The notes: generated by a model from the letters alone, not told the origin. A DNA stretch of 64,000 bases from Pseudomonas sp. (GCF_030683065.1 NZ_JAUXMX010000047.1:1-64000), one strand, 5' to 3'. Counted from the first letter of the stretch, positions 11,420-21,358 are shown. Made by a program: numbers and translations.

Positions 11420-12156
11420 GTCTGAGCGAAACTGCCCAACTGTTCAGCGCCTGTGCGGGCACCCACGGCAGTTTCTGCTCACATTGACCTCAGCTTCTAC
11501 TCAGCCGACTGACCGCAGCCCTAACGAAAACTGGCCGCAAACATAGCCTGCGATAATGGCAAGGCGAAAATGTCCTTGCCCCAACACTTTTTACCGAGCT
11601 CCAGCCTACGCCCTGCATACAGCCATGCAGCCATGCAGCCAACAGGCATCTCCTGCTCGCCGTAACCGCCGAAGCACATCCGCGGCCCAATGCCCGTCTC
11701 GATTTAATCGGTGCCACCCAGGCCTTGCATTGGCTCGTCCGCCAGGCGCCTTTCATAGAAGTCTTGCGCCTGCTCAAGGTTTGGCGACTGGCGTTAGGGT
11801 TTGATACGGATAGACAGCCCTCGGGTGGACTGAAGAGCATTTTCACTGGGCATCCTTGATGGTTATAGATCACCTGAACGCACCAGTATCGACACCAGCC
11901 ACCGTGATCTTCAGTCACCCCCTCACCGACGGTCGCCATCGGGACACACTGGTATTGCCCGCAGCTAACGGCTACCCGCGCACGTGGGCTGGCAGCGCCA
12001 GCAGTACCTGATCTGGGCACTAATTGGGGCCTGCACTGCACGGGTGCCGGAGCGATAGCAAACAGCCACGTTTTATTCACTGGCCGCTACACTCAATGAC
12101 AGGTATCGCGCTATGAGCGCTCTATCAACGATTCACAGACAGCGCAAGGAGGCTCA

Positions 12157-12429
12157 ATGAATGACGAATTGCAACACTTGAAGAACCTTGGCAAAACATC
12201 AGCTCAGTGGTTACATGCCGTCGGCATTCACAGCGCTAATGACCTGCGCCGGCTGGGCGCTGTCGATGCCTATCGCGCCGTGCGTGCGCGTGGCTTTCGC
12301 GCCTCAAAGGTATTGCTCTACGCCATTGAGGGCGCCCTGCTTGATGTGCACTGGAGCGAACTACCGCCAGCCCACAAAGCCGAGTTGAATGGCCAGCTCG
12401 ACGCGTGTCCTGCGCACAACAAGCGCTAG
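12157..12429 (+). CDS. TfoX/Sxy C-terminal domain protein
   Basis: LKNLGKTSAQWLHAVGIHSANDLRRLGAVDAYRAVRARGFRASKVLLYAIEGAL. Confidence 0.88.
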   Translation: MNDELQHLKNLGKTSAQWLHAVGIHSANDLRRLGAVDAYRAVRARGFRASKVLLYAIEGALLDVHWSELPPAHKAELNGQLDACPAHNKR

Positions 12430-12535
12430 CTCACAACCTGTACACGCCAGGATGTACCTGATGCTTGGCAACGCTTATTGTCTCGTTTATATACGTACGC
12501 TTTAGCCAGACCAGCCAGCTCAAGGAACTGCACAC

Positions 12536-13333
12536 ATGTATCTACTCGGGGAGCAACCAGCTTACGCCGACCAGCTGATCAACCGACTACAAAGCATCCC
12601 CGCTCAATTACTGGAAGGCCTGGCACCTTGCGGAGATACCTTACAACTAACGCGAGTCGAAGATCTGGCTCAAGAGCTGCCGGCAAACCAGTTGTTCATC
12701 ATCGAGAATGGCTTGCTGCACGCCTTGGTTGACGAACGCCCGCTGTTCTATTTGCAAGAGGGTGACTTGGTTGGACTGCGCCAGGGCATCGACCTGCCCA
12801 GCTGCCGTTATAGCAGCGAGGAGCCACTCAGCCTGACCCCTTACTCGCGCAGTGAGGTGTTCAAACACATCTATGTCAGCGAGCCGCGCCAAGAGCTGTT
12901 CATTCAGTACCTGATCGGCCATACCGCTCTGCTCTCCGACGCGTTGGCGCGCCTCAAGCAACCGGAAATCCGTCCCGCGACCGGTTTTCAGCACTTCGCC
13001 GCAGGTGAAGAACTGATCCACCAAGGCGACGCGGCTGATCATGTATTCATCATCATCGAAGGCCATGCGACGGCCTATGTCGACGGGCACAAGGTCGGAG
13101 ACGTACAAAAAGACGAGATCTTCGGTGCCATGGCCGTATTCACCCGCGAGAAACGCAGCGCCACCGTACTGGCCAGCGAACCGTGCACGGTGATGGTAAT
13201 TCCCAAGGAGCAATTCCTCAGCCTGATGCAGAGCAATCCGCGTATCGCCCACAGCCTGATTGAGAGCATGGCGCGCAGGATCGACCTGCTTAACAAGGAA
13301 GTGACCCAACTGCGCCTGCCAGCAACCGCCTGA
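12536..13333 (+). CDS. cbpA: cyclic nucleotide-binding domain protein (CbpA-like)
   Basis: cNMP-binding domain (EELIHQGDAADHVFIIIEGHATAYVDGHKVGDVQKDEIFGAMAVFTREKRSATVLA); position next to a PrrF sRNA matches P. aeruginosa cbpA. Confidence 0.8.
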   Translation: MYLLGEQPAYADQLINRLQSIPAQLLEGLAPCGDTLQLTRVEDLAQELPANQLFIIENGLLHALVDERPLFYLQEGDLVGLRQGIDLPSCRYSSEEPLSLTPYSRSEVFKHIYVSEPRQELFIQYLIGHTALLSDALARLKQPEIRPATGFQHFAAGEELIHQGDAADHVFIIIEGHATAYVDGHKVGDVQKDEIFGAMAVFTREKRSATVLASEPCTVMVIPKEQFLSLMQSNPRIAHSLIESMARRIDLLNKEVTQLRLPATA

Positions 13334-13357
13334 CGGAGCCTCGTGCGCCACTCTCGC

Positions 13358-13380
13358 AAACCCGGCCATCTGCCGGGTTT
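13358..13380 (+). terminator. intrinsic terminator after cbpA
   Basis: AAACCCGGCCATCTGCCGGGTTT hairpin. Confidence 0.8.
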
Positions 13381-13432
13381 GCTGTTTTCAGCTCACCGTG
13401 GCGACGCACTGCAATTATTTTTGCCAAGATGA

Positions 13433-13460
13433 TTGACATGCAAATGATAATCGATATTAT
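13433..13460 (+). promoter_or_regulatory. promoter with overlapping Fur box upstream of PrrF
   Basis: TTGACA-N16-TATTAT; GCAAATGATAATCGATATT (13440-13458) matches the 19-bp Fur consensus GATAATGATAATCATTATC at 14/19. Confidence 0.85.
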
Positions 13461-13464
13461 TAGC

Positions 13465-13580
13465 AACAGCCGGTCGCGAGATCGGCGGGTAAGCTTAAGA
13501 GACCTTCAGTCGGCCTCTTCAGATTATCTCCTCATCAGGCTAATCACGGTTTTGACCCGGCTCTTGCCGGGTCTTTTTTT
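13465..13580 (+). ncRNA. prrF: PrrF-type iron-responsive small RNA
   Basis: Core ...CAGATTATCTCCTCATCAGGCTAATCACGGTTTTGACCCGG... as recalled for PrrF1/2; terminator GACCCGGCTCTTGCCGGGTCTTTTTTT; Fur-box promoter. Confidence 0.9.
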
Positions 13581-13701
13581 GTCTGGCAAAAAGTGCTCGC
13601 GCTGTTTCGCCGCGGCATGGCAGAAAGACACGTCATGCCAACGACCCTTAGGCCGCACGCAGCCAACGTGGCCCGACCAACGTGGTACGAGCCTACCTGC
13701 G

Positions 13702-15846
13702 TTAGTACTCGAGCTTGGCGTAGAGCGTCTTGCGTGACGCCTCGCGTGCCTGCTTGAGCGTGTGAATCCCCCGCTCGGCGAGTAAGGGAATCAGCTTAAG
13801 GAACACCTCACCCGTAACCATCGCATCGCCCAGTGCGGTATGCCGGCCAACTACGTGCACCCCGAGGCGAGCGGCGATCTGCTCCAGTCGATGATCGTCA
13901 GCCGCGTGCCCCGGATGCACCAGAGCCGACAACAGCAGGGTATCGAGTACAGGCTGGATGAAGCGGATGCCGGTCTGCGCCTCCTTGAGTTGCAGGAAGC
14001 GCATGTCGAAGGCGGCATTGTGAGCGACTAGCACCGTATCTTCGGCAAAGCGCTGAAACAACGGCAGCACCTCGCCGATGCTCGGCTGCCCCGCCAGCAT
14101 TTGTCGTGATAGGCCATGCACCTGCTGTGATTCGCGCGGGATTGGCCGGTGCGGGTCAATCAGTTGCTCGAAGCATTCCTGCATCAGCAGCCTACTGTTA
14201 ACGATGCGCGCTGCACCAATCGAGATGATTTCGTCACCCTCAGAAGGCGACAGCCCGGTCGTCTCGGTGTCGAACACGGTATAGGCCAAATCGCTCAACA
14301 GCCGCTCATCGAGCTCCGGGGTTTGCCCCGGCTGGCTGAACAGATCGAAGTCGTAATACACCGGCCGCCCCTGAACCCTGGAAGGGAGCGGCGCCTGTGT
14401 TTGCGGCTGGCTGACCGGCAACTGCAGATACAGACGATTGTCGCCGACAAGCGCACTGGCCTGGCACCAGAGTTCGCCGCCATGCCGCTCCAGCACCTCC
14501 TTGAGCGTGGATGCAGCGGCATCCTCTTCGGCCAGCGGACTGCATGGGCGCTGCTCCCACTCATGCAACTGCTGCGAGTCGAGTGCTGCCCCGCTCCAAC
14601 ACAGGGCCAAGCGCACAAAACGGCCTTCGACGGCCAACTCGAATTGCACCTCACGAATACCCAGTGTGGCCACCATGGCGCCCATCAGTTGGGTCAATGC
14701 CTGCACCAGGGAATAGCTGTCCAAACTCAACCAAAGCGACTCATTGCCGCCCTCATAGCGGGCGACAACCCCAAGCGTGGCGGCAAAGTTACGCTGCAAG
14801 GCAAGCAGCAGGTCGGTCGCCAGCATGTCTTCCAGCGGCCACTGCGGGTGCAGCAGATCGGCATGCTGGCTCAGCGTCTGCTCAAGGTGCCGGGAAAGTC
14901 GCTGCGCTTCGTCACTGATAACCTGGCCAAAGCGTTGACGGCGTTCGGCATCCATCTCCGGGTATTGCTGCACGGTCTCCGCGGCCGCACGGATATTGCC
15001 CAAGGCCGCCCGAGTACCTTCGGTCAGTTGCTGCAACAGTGCATCGCGACGGCTGTTGAGTTCGACCGAGCGGGTGATGTCATCGAGGATCAGGACGAAT
15101 CCGATCAGTTCACCATGCTGATCCAGCACCGGTGCCATCTGCGCCCGCAGCAGATGAGTACCTCGTGCCGTGACGAAATGCGCTATCGGGCTGGTACTTT
15201 CCTGCTGCAGACGCTGCCTGACCCGCTCCAGGGCATGCACGATCAGGCGCTGATCGAGAATGCCGAAGATCGAGCGGCCCAAGCCCACCGGCGCACCGGC
15301 CGGACCAGCAGCATCCGGTTCGAGTAACAGGCTGGCACTGCTGTTATAGAGCAGAATGCGCCCCTCGCGATTACACACCAGCACGCTTTGTTCGAGTTCC
15401 GACATCAGCGCGGCCAGGCGATTCTTTTCCTGCTCGAGACGCGCATTGGCTTCCTCAACGCGCACTGCGACCTCACGCTGCAGTGCGCAATGCGCCTCGG
15501 CAAAGGCATTCAGGGCCGCGCCCAGCCGACGCATGTCGCGGCTACCCGTGAGGGCCACACGGTGCGCGGGATTGACCCGGCGAATGATGTCGATCTCCTC
15601 GCTCAGGCGGATCACCACCTCTGGGTAGGCCGCCAGCCACAGGCGCAGGAGCACGCCGAACGGGAGCAGCAGAAACCCGGAAAGCACCACCAGCAGCGCA
15701 CCACGCCCGGCCATCAAGGCGAGCACGGCGGCACGCTCCTCGCGGCTCAAGTCAGCCCATAACAGGCTACCTGCGAGCGCCAGCAAACTGCCAAGCAACA
15801 GGCTGAGGATGACCAGCCAGAAGGCGAAACGCAGACGTGGACTCAT
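13702..15846 (-). CDS. membrane sensor-like protein: PAS plus degenerate histidine-kinase region fused to a DnaQ-type 3'-5' exonuclease
   Basis: Two N-terminal TM segments, PAS-like region, HK-like region lacking the phospho-His motif, C-terminal exonuclease (YTVFDTETTGLSPSEGDEIISIGAARI...HNAAFDMRFLQ...HTALGDAMVTGEVF). Confidence 0.88.
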   Translation of the reverse strand: MSPRLRFAFWLVILSLLLGSLLALAGSLLWADLSREERAAVLALMAGRGALLVVLSGFLLLPFGVLLRLWLAAYPEVVIRLSEEIDIIRRVNPAHRVALTGSRDMRRLGAALNAFAEAHCALQREVAVRVEEANARLEQEKNRLAALMSELEQSVLVCNREGRILLYNSSASLLLEPDAAGPAGAPVGLGRSIFGILDQRLIVHALERVRQRLQQESTSPIAHFVTARGTHLLRAQMAPVLDQHGELIGFVLILDDITRSVELNSRRDALLQQLTEGTRAALGNIRAAAETVQQYPEMDAERRQRFGQVISDEAQRLSRHLEQTLSQHADLLHPQWPLEDMLATDLLLALQRNFAATLGVVARYEGGNESLWLSLDSYSLVQALTQLMGAMVATLGIREVQFELAVEGRFVRLALCWSGAALDSQQLHEWEQRPCSPLAEEDAAASTLKEVLERHGGELWCQASALVGDNRLYLQLPVSQPQTQAPLPSRVQGRPVYYDFDLFSQPGQTPELDERLLSDLAYTVFDTETTGLSPSEGDEIISIGAARIVNSRLLMQECFEQLIDPHRPIPRESQQVHGLSRQMLAGQPSIGEVLPLFQRFAEDTVLVAHNAAFDMRFLQLKEAQTGIRFIQPVLDTLLLSALVHPGHAADDHRLEQIAARLGVHVVGRHTALGDAMVTGEVFLKLIPLLAERGIHTLKQAREASRKTLYAKLEY

Positions 15847-15849
15847 GGG

Positions 15850-16221
15850 CTATTCAACCGCCAATTGCGCGCCGATCTGTGCCAGCAATGCCTGGGTCGA
15901 GAACGGCTTGGTGATGTAGGCGTTGGCGCCCAGGGCCAGGCCCTTACTGATCTCGACCTCGCGGCCCTTGGCCGTCAGCATGACGACACGTATATGCTGC
16001 CACTGCGGATTCTCGCGAATCTTCTGGCACACGTCGAAACCGCTCAGGCGTGGCATCATCACATCGAGCAGCACCAGGTCTGGCGGCTTGCGCTGGATGG
16101 CCTCCAGAGCCTCCTGACCGTCGTGCGCGACCATCACCTGGTAGCCGGCCTGTTCAAGCAAAAATTCCAGTGAGATGACGATATTCGGTTCGTCGTCGGC
16201 GATTAATACGGTTTTACTCAT
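15850..16221 (-). CDS. single-domain response regulator receiver
   Basis: [27 protein letters not shown]...[18 protein letters not shown]...MLTAKG...ITKPFS; start trimmed. Confidence 0.93.
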   Translation of the reverse strand: MSKTVLIADDEPNIVISLEFLLEQAGYQVMVAHDGQEALEAIQRKPPDLVLLDVMMPRLSGFDVCQKIRENPQWQHIRVVMLTAKGREVEISKGLALGANAYITKPFSTQALLAQIGAQLAVE

Positions 16222-18992
16222 ACTCCATACTCCGTTTCGCGGCCTGCGTCTGACGCGGCCGCATTCGCCTGCCCCAAGGGCAGGGTAAAGGAAAAGGTTG
16301 CACCCTGTCCGCGCACACTCTGGACCCACAGGCGGCCACCGAAGTGCTCGATGATCTGCCGGCTGATTGGCAGTCCCAGGCCCGTGCCTTGCGGCTTCTC
16401 GGTGAGGTTGTCGCCAGCCTGGCGAAACTTCTCGAAGATGGTCTGCTGATCGGCTGGGTCGATCCCGCAGCCGTTATCACGTACATCCACCTGCAATGCT
16501 TCGGGCAGCACCTGCACGGCGATGCCGATGCGCCCCGCCTCGCGGTCGCAGAACTTCACCGCGTTAGAGATCAGGTTGAGCAGTACCTGCAGCAGGCGAT
16601 CGCGGTCGGCCAGTACCGGCGGAATCTGCGCCGGCAGGTCGAGGCGCAGTTCCACACCCTGTTCCTGCAACAGCTGACTGGTGGTGGCCAGGGCATCCTC
16701 GATCACCTCTTGCAGGTCGAGTGCGGCCGCGTGCCATTCGGCACGTCCCGACTCGAGTTTGGCCAGGTCCAGCACTTGGTTGATCATCCGCGTCAGGCGC
16801 TCACTCTCCTTGACGATGATGCCGACGAAACGCGCGCGCTGCGCAGGGTCCAGCTCGGGATTGTCGTGGAGAATCTCGGAGAAGGCGCGGATTGAGGTCA
16901 GCGGTGTGCGCAGTTCATGGGTCACCGTAGAGATGAAGTCATCCTTCAACAGGTCGAGCTCCTGCAGCCGCGCATTGGCCGCGCGCAGTTCGCCGGTGGC
17001 CGCCTCCAGTTCCTGTGACTGCTGCTCCAGGCGGCGACTGTAGGCAATCACCTGTGAGGCTTCGTCCAGAATGCCGAGTACCTCATCCATGCCGAGCGGC
17101 TCCTCCTGCACCACCGAGGCCAGCATCACCCGCGCCGAGGCGTTGCCAATCGCGCCCGCCAGTTGCTGCTCGGCGAAGTGCACCAGGGCAGCATCCGCCA
17201 CCAGCTCGCTACTCGATGCCAGGCCTTGCTGCTGGGCGTAGCCGGCGAATGCCTCGGCGGCCCGTACCGGCCCGAGGAAGCGCCCGACCAGCGCGATCAC
17301 CTCCGTTACCGAGGCACTGCCGCGCCACAAGCTGGAGCTACGCCCAGCGACCTTGAAGGCATCGACGAACAGCAGCGCCTGGGCATGCTCGCGACTGCTC
17401 TGCCGACTGAACAGCGACACGCCGACATAGGCGCCGAGGTTGGCCAACATACTCCAGAACAGCGAATGGCCGATCTCGTCCAGCCCCGCCAGACCGAACA
17501 GCGCCAGCGGCTTGAGCCAGGCGATGGCGAACGGCCCCTGCTCAATGAAACTCAGCGGCAACCAGCCGGACTTGGCGAACGCCGGCAACAGCAGGGTATA
17601 CAGCCACAACAGAAAGCCCAGCGACAGGCCAGCCAGAGCACCGGCGCGAGTGCCCTGCTTCCAGTACATGCCGCCGAGCAGCGCCGGGGCGAACTGCGCC
17701 ACTGCGGCGAACGACACCAGGCCGATCGAGACCAGCGCATAGGCCTCACCTGCCGCGCGGTAATACACATAGCCGAGCAGCATCAACAGCAGAATGGCGC
17801 CACGGCGAATGCCCAGCAGCAGCCCCGACAGATCCGTGCGCTGCGCCAGACCGAGGGCCTTCCAGCGCAGCAGCAGCGGCATCGCCAGGTCGTTGCAGAT
17901 CATCGTCGAGAGCGCAATGGTTTCGACGATGACCATGCCGGTGGCGGCTGACAGCCCGCCGATGAACACCAGCAGCGCCAACGCCTGTTGCTGATGGGCC
18001 ATGGGCAGGGTGAGAACGAAGGTGTCGGCATCCACTGTGCCGGCAGGGAAATGCATCAGGCCGGCGAAGGTGATCGGCAGGACGAAAATATTGATCGCCA
18101 GCAGGTACAGCGGAAACAACCAGATGGCCTTGGCCAGGTGGTTCTCGTTGACGTTCTCGACCACGCTGATCTGGAACTGACGCGGCAGAAACAGAATTGA
18201 CAGCATCGACAGAAAGATCAGCGAAGCCCAGGAGCCATAAGTCCCGGCCGGGCCGCCAAGGGTCAACAACTGGTCAATATCGGGCAAGCGCGCGGCCTGC
18301 TCGAATACGTCGGCGAAGCCATGGTAAAGACCGAAGGTGACATAAAGGCCGACCGCCAGAAAAGCCAGCAGCTTGACCAGCGACTCGAAGGCGATGGCCG
18401 CCACCATGCCTTCGTGGCGCTCGGTAGTGTCGAGGTGGCGGGTGCCAAACAGGATGGTGAAGATCGCCAGCAACAGCGCCACATAGAGCGCGGTGTCCTG
18501 CAGCGGACCGAGCGCCTCGCCCTGGTTTGGCATCTGGATCGCCGGGTACTGCCAGAGGATCAAAAAGCTGCTCGACACCGCCTTGAGCTGCAGGGCGATA
18601 TAGGGAATCACGCCGACCACGGCAATCAGCGTAACCAGGCCGCCGAGCAGCGCACTTTTACCGTAGCGCGCGGCGATGAAGTCGGCGATCGAGGTGATCC
18701 GATTGGCCTTGCTGATGCGGATCATCTTGCGCAGCACCAGCCAGAACAGTGCCGCCATCAGGGTTGGCCCGAGGTAGATCGGCAGAAAGCCAACCCCACT
18801 GGCCGCGGCACGGCCAACGCTGCCGTAAAAGGTCCAGGAGGTGGCGTACACCGCCAGCGACAGGGCATAGATATAAGGATTGGCGATGATCGAGCGGCCG
18901 GCATCGGCCCGTTTATCACCCCAGTAGGCGATCGCGAAGAGGATGCCCAAGTAGGCACAGGAGGTCAGCAGGATCAGGCCACCGAGCGGCAT
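16218..18992 (-). CDS. SSS-family transporter-like histidine kinase
   Basis: N-terminal SSS symporter-like TM domain ([30 protein letters not shown]) plus His[17 protein letters not shown] and HATPase [19 protein letters not shown]. Confidence 0.95.
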   Translation of the reverse strand: MPLGGLILLTSCAYLGILFAIAYWGDKRADAGRSIIANPYIYALSLAVYATSWTFYGSVGRAAASGVGFLPIYLGPTLMAALFWLVLRKMIRISKANRITSIADFIAARYGKSALLGGLVTLIAVVGVIPYIALQLKAVSSSFLILWQYPAIQMPNQGEALGPLQDTALYVALLLAIFTILFGTRHLDTTERHEGMVAAIAFESLVKLLAFLAVGLYVTFGLYHGFADVFEQAARLPDIDQLLTLGGPAGTYGSWASLIFLSMLSILFLPRQFQISVVENVNENHLAKAIWLFPLYLLAINIFVLPITFAGLMHFPAGTVDADTFVLTLPMAHQQQALALLVFIGGLSAATGMVIVETIALSTMICNDLAMPLLLRWKALGLAQRTDLSGLLLGIRRGAILLLMLLGYVYYRAAGEAYALVSIGLVSFAAVAQFAPALLGGMYWKQGTRAGALAGLSLGFLLWLYTLLLPAFAKSGWLPLSFIEQGPFAIAWLKPLALFGLAGLDEIGHSLFWSMLANLGAYVGVSLFSRQSSREHAQALLFVDAFKVAGRSSSLWRGSASVTEVIALVGRFLGPVRAAEAFAGYAQQQGLASSSELVADAALVHFAEQQLAGAIGNASARVMLASVVQEEPLGMDEVLGILDEASQVIAYSRRLEQQSQELEAATGELRAANARLQELDLLKDDFISTVTHELRTPLTSIRAFSEILHDNPELDPAQRARFVGIIVKESERLTRMINQVLDLAKLESGRAEWHAAALDLQEVIEDALATTSQLLQEQGVELRLDLPAQIPPVLADRDRLLQVLLNLISNAVKFCDREAGRIGIAVQVLPEALQVDVRDNGCGIDPADQQTIFEKFRQAGDNLTEKPQGTGLGLPISRQIIEHFGGRLWVQSVRGQGATFSFTLPLGQANAAASDAGRETEYGV

Positions 18993-19005
18993 GGGCAGCG
19001 CCTCC

Positions 19006-19206
19006 TCATCGGTTCGAGCACTCGACGACCAAGATCATCGCCACGATCAGCAGCGCCCAGATCCCGAACAGATAGGCAAACAGCAGCGGAATACCAAACA
19101 CCTCGCCGCCGCTGTCGAAAAGCGCCAGCAAGGGATAGCTGAACAGCAAGCAGCCCAGCATGAACACAGCCACCAGCCGCTGTGCCCGCAGTGTGCGATT
19201 GGCCAT
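19006..19206 (-). CDS. small membrane protein next to SSS-kinase
   Basis: MANRTLRAQRLVAVFMLGCLLFSYPLLALFDSGGEVFGIPLLFAYLFGIWALLIVAMILVVECSNR; two TM segments. Confidence 0.75.
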   Translation of the reverse strand: MANRTLRAQRLVAVFMLGCLLFSYPLLALFDSGGEVFGIPLLFAYLFGIWALLIVAMILVVECSNR

Positions 19207-19329
19207 AGCCCGAACCTCCTCGGCTAAGTGTGGCCGATTATTCGCTCGGCGCACTGCGCGACCATGGTAGGGGGCCAGGCAAGGATGGGTTTTAACGCAC
19301 CGCGACTAAATAAGCAGGAAGACCACCTG

Positions 19330-20211
19330 CTAGCCGGCGAAATCGGCGCAGTAATCGCGCGCCGGCAACGCCGGGGTATACCAGACAAAATCAGCGGTAG
19401 CGGCGCTGACCGATTGTCCCACGCTGGCCAGAATCAGTACCCGAGAGACGGCTTGATCGCCCAGATCCGCCAAGTGCAGTGGCACCCCAAGATCACGCCG
19501 CACATGAAAGGTGCCCGCGAACAGCAGGCTTGGCTGTGGCGCAGCCAGCAAGGCCGTGGCCATGCGCCGGTCACGCTGCTGCTGCACGGCAAGCATGGCC
19601 GGCATCTGGCTCTTCGGCAGCTTGCCGCAGTGCGAGGTGAAAATTTGCGCCAGCAAGGGCTCCTGCACTGCTGGCGCCGTGGACAGTGCACCAATCAAGG
19701 TCGGGCGCTCGCGATAAATCCGCCGTATTTGCGTTTGATCCAGATTGGCGGCGAGCAGCGGGTAAGGCTGGGCAAGCGCGTGCTGCACAATCGGCCCATA
19801 CAGCGTCCAGTCCCAACCTGTTTGCCAGACCAGTGCCGCAGGCAGATCGGCGACCGGCTGCCCGGTGGCCAAGCGGGCACGCACCGCATCGACATTATTC
19901 TGCTGATCGGGCGTTAGCATTTCCAGCAGCAGGCTGCCCTGCGGGCGTTGCGCCTCCAGTGCCTGCAGCAACCAGAGCTGCAGAGCGTGATGATCGGGGT
20001 TGTCATGCGCCTCGCCGACCAAGACCCGTGGCACTGGGGCCAGTTGCTCGATCAATTGCTGCGGACTCAGGCGCTGCCCCGTACGCAAGTCGACGATCTG
20101 CCCCAGATCGGCGTGCTCACGCCCCTCGGGACTTTGCCAGTCAGGCAGCGGCGCCAGGGAGGCCTGGCAAGCAGACAGCAGAGTGACAGCGAACACAAGC
20201 AGCAGGCGCAT
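19330..20211 (-). CDS. ChaN family lipoprotein (PhuW-like)
   Basis: Lipobox LLSAC; VGEAHDNPDHHALQLWLLQAL...LLLEMLTPDQQ. Confidence 0.85.
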   Translation of the reverse strand: MRLLLVFAVTLLSACQASLAPLPDWQSPEGREHADLGQIVDLRTGQRLSPQQLIEQLAPVPRVLVGEAHDNPDHHALQLWLLQALEAQRPQGSLLLEMLTPDQQNNVDAVRARLATGQPVADLPAALVWQTGWDWTLYGPIVQHALAQPYPLLAANLDQTQIRRIYRERPTLIGALSTAPAVQEPLLAQIFTSHCGKLPKSQMPAMLAVQQQRDRRMATALLAAPQPSLLFAGTFHVRRDLGVPLHLADLGDQAVSRVLILASVGQSVSAATADFVWYTPALPARDYCADFAG

Positions 20212-20300
20212 AAGGTAATCCTTGGTGTTTTAGGGCTAAGCAAAGAGTAGCAGCGAAGACACGCCGGGAACCTGCCCGAGAATAGCCATTGCCTGCACAG

Positions 20301-20380
20301 TGTAGGTTGGTGCAGAAAAACGAAGCCCAACACAATCAGTCTGTTGGGGCTCGCGGCGCTCAGCCTGAGCGGCATACACC
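20301..20380. repeat. dispersed imperfect palindromic intergenic repeat (GTAGGTTGG..AGCCCAACA..TGTTGGG family)
   Basis: TGTAGGTTGG...CGAAGCCCAACA...TGTTGGGGCTCGCGGCGCTCA; similar sequence at 32821-32880 and 56283-56335. Confidence 0.6.
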
Positions 20381-20552
20381 TGCATTCTCGGGCACTGGGT
20401 GAGTAGCACGCAGCAACTACGGTGGCGAGTTGGCCTGGACCCCGGTGGCTGCCAAGGAGCGCATCGACGAAACAATCCGGGACCGCGGGTAACAGACACT
20501 CCACATAAAAGCTCACGCCGGGACGGGACGCTCTCCTACAAGCGCGCAGCAA

Positions 20553-20630
20553 TCCCTGTAGGAGCATGGCCTCGGCGCGAAGGGCCGGCAGGCCCAGCAA
20601 ATACTCGCGGACAAGTCCCCTCCTACGGCA
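20553..20630. repeat. REP-like palindromic sequence
   Basis: CTGTAGGAGCATGGCCTCGGCGCGAA...CTCGCGGACAAGTCCCCTCCTACGG. Confidence 0.55.
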
Positions 20631-20686
20631 ATGCTGTTCACTTAAGCGGCCATCTCTGGGCGCCTGTCGTAGCCATGCACCCACCC

Positions 20687-20753
20687 GTAGCCCGGATGCA
20701 ATCCGGGAGCGATTATCAAGCGCCAGACTTCCCCCGGATTTCATCAGGGCTAC
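20687..20753. repeat. REP-like inverted repeat
   Basis: GTAGCCCGGATGCAATCCGGG...CCCCGGATTTCATCAGGGCTAC. Confidence 0.65.
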
Positions 20754-20761
20754 AAAAAAAT

Positions 20762-20788
20762 GCTGTTCACTTGGCTTAAGTGAACAGC
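20762..20788. repeat. perfect palindrome at the upstream boundary of a receptor fragment
   Basis: GCTGTTCACTT-GGCTT-AAGTGAACAGC; the half-site GCTGTTCACTTAAG recurs near 20632. Confidence 0.7.
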
Positions 20789-20938
20789 CTTGCGGTAAAT
20801 GCCGGGCTGTTCAACCTCACCGACAAGCAGTACTCGCAGTGGGGCGATGTGCGCGGCCTTAGCGCCAGCAACGTCGGCCTCGACCGCTATACCCAGCCGG
20901 GCCGCTACGCAGCGGTGAATATGGCCTGGGAAATCTGA
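20783..20938 (+). pseudogene. 3' fragment of a TonB-dependent (heme-type) outer membrane receptor
   Basis: Translates LAVNAGLFNLTDKQYSQWGDVRGLSASNVGLDRYTQPGRYAAVNMAWEI*, typical receptor C-terminus ending in an aromatic beta-strand; no upstream receptor ORF. Confidence 0.8.
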
Positions 20939-21034
20939 TCGCTGCCGAACAAAAGGCAAACCGAGTTCCACTTGGCGCAGGGATGCGCCTTCCACTTCCA
21001 GCGCAGACCGGGATAATGCCCGCCTGAGCTGGAG

Positions 21035-21358
21035 ATGCCGATGAACCGTTTATGTGCCCCCAACGAGCTGGCCGAAGGTCAGAGCCGGGGCTTCGTGATT
21101 GACGATGAAAAACTGTTTGCCGTGCGCAAGGACGGCCAGGTGTTCGTCTACCGCAACCGCTGCCCGCACAAGGGCATCAGCCTGGAATGGCTGCCGGATC
21201 AATTCCTCGACACCAGCGCCAGCCTGATCCAGTGCGCCACCCACGGCGCGCTGTTTCTCATCGATTCGGGCGAATGCGTCGCCGGGCCCTGCGCCGGACA
21301 GTCGCTGCACGCGCTAACCTGCGTGGAAAATCACGAAGGAATCTGGGTCGAGGCGTAA
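21035..21358 (+). CDS. Rieske (2Fe-2S) domain protein
   Basis: CPHKGISLEW...QCATHGALFLIDSGECVAGPC; start may be a few codons downstream (MNRLC). Confidence 0.88.
   Translation: MPMNRLCAPNELAEGQSRGFVIDDEKLFAVRKDGQVFVYRNRCPHKGISLEWLPDQFLDTSASLIQCATHGALFLIDSGECVAGPCAGQSLHALTCVENHEGIWVEA

Noticed and set aside
11554-11859. Plus-strand open frame reading ...NRHLLLAVTAEAHPRPNARLDLIGATQALHWLVRQAPFIEVLRLLKVWRLALGF...
   Set aside because: Protein-like in composition and possibly a gene remnant, but no start with RBS and no recognised family, so not listed as a feature.
13429-13737. 102-aa plus-strand ORF over the PrrF locus
   Set aside because: Covers the Fur box, promoter, sRNA and terminator; explained better as non-coding RNA.
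14149-15327. 392-aa plus-strand ORF
   Set aside because: Antisense to the exonuclease-pseudokinase gene; no family resemblance.
18321-19142. 273-aa plus-strand ORF
   Set aside because: Antisense to the SSS-kinase; composition typical of antisense frames.
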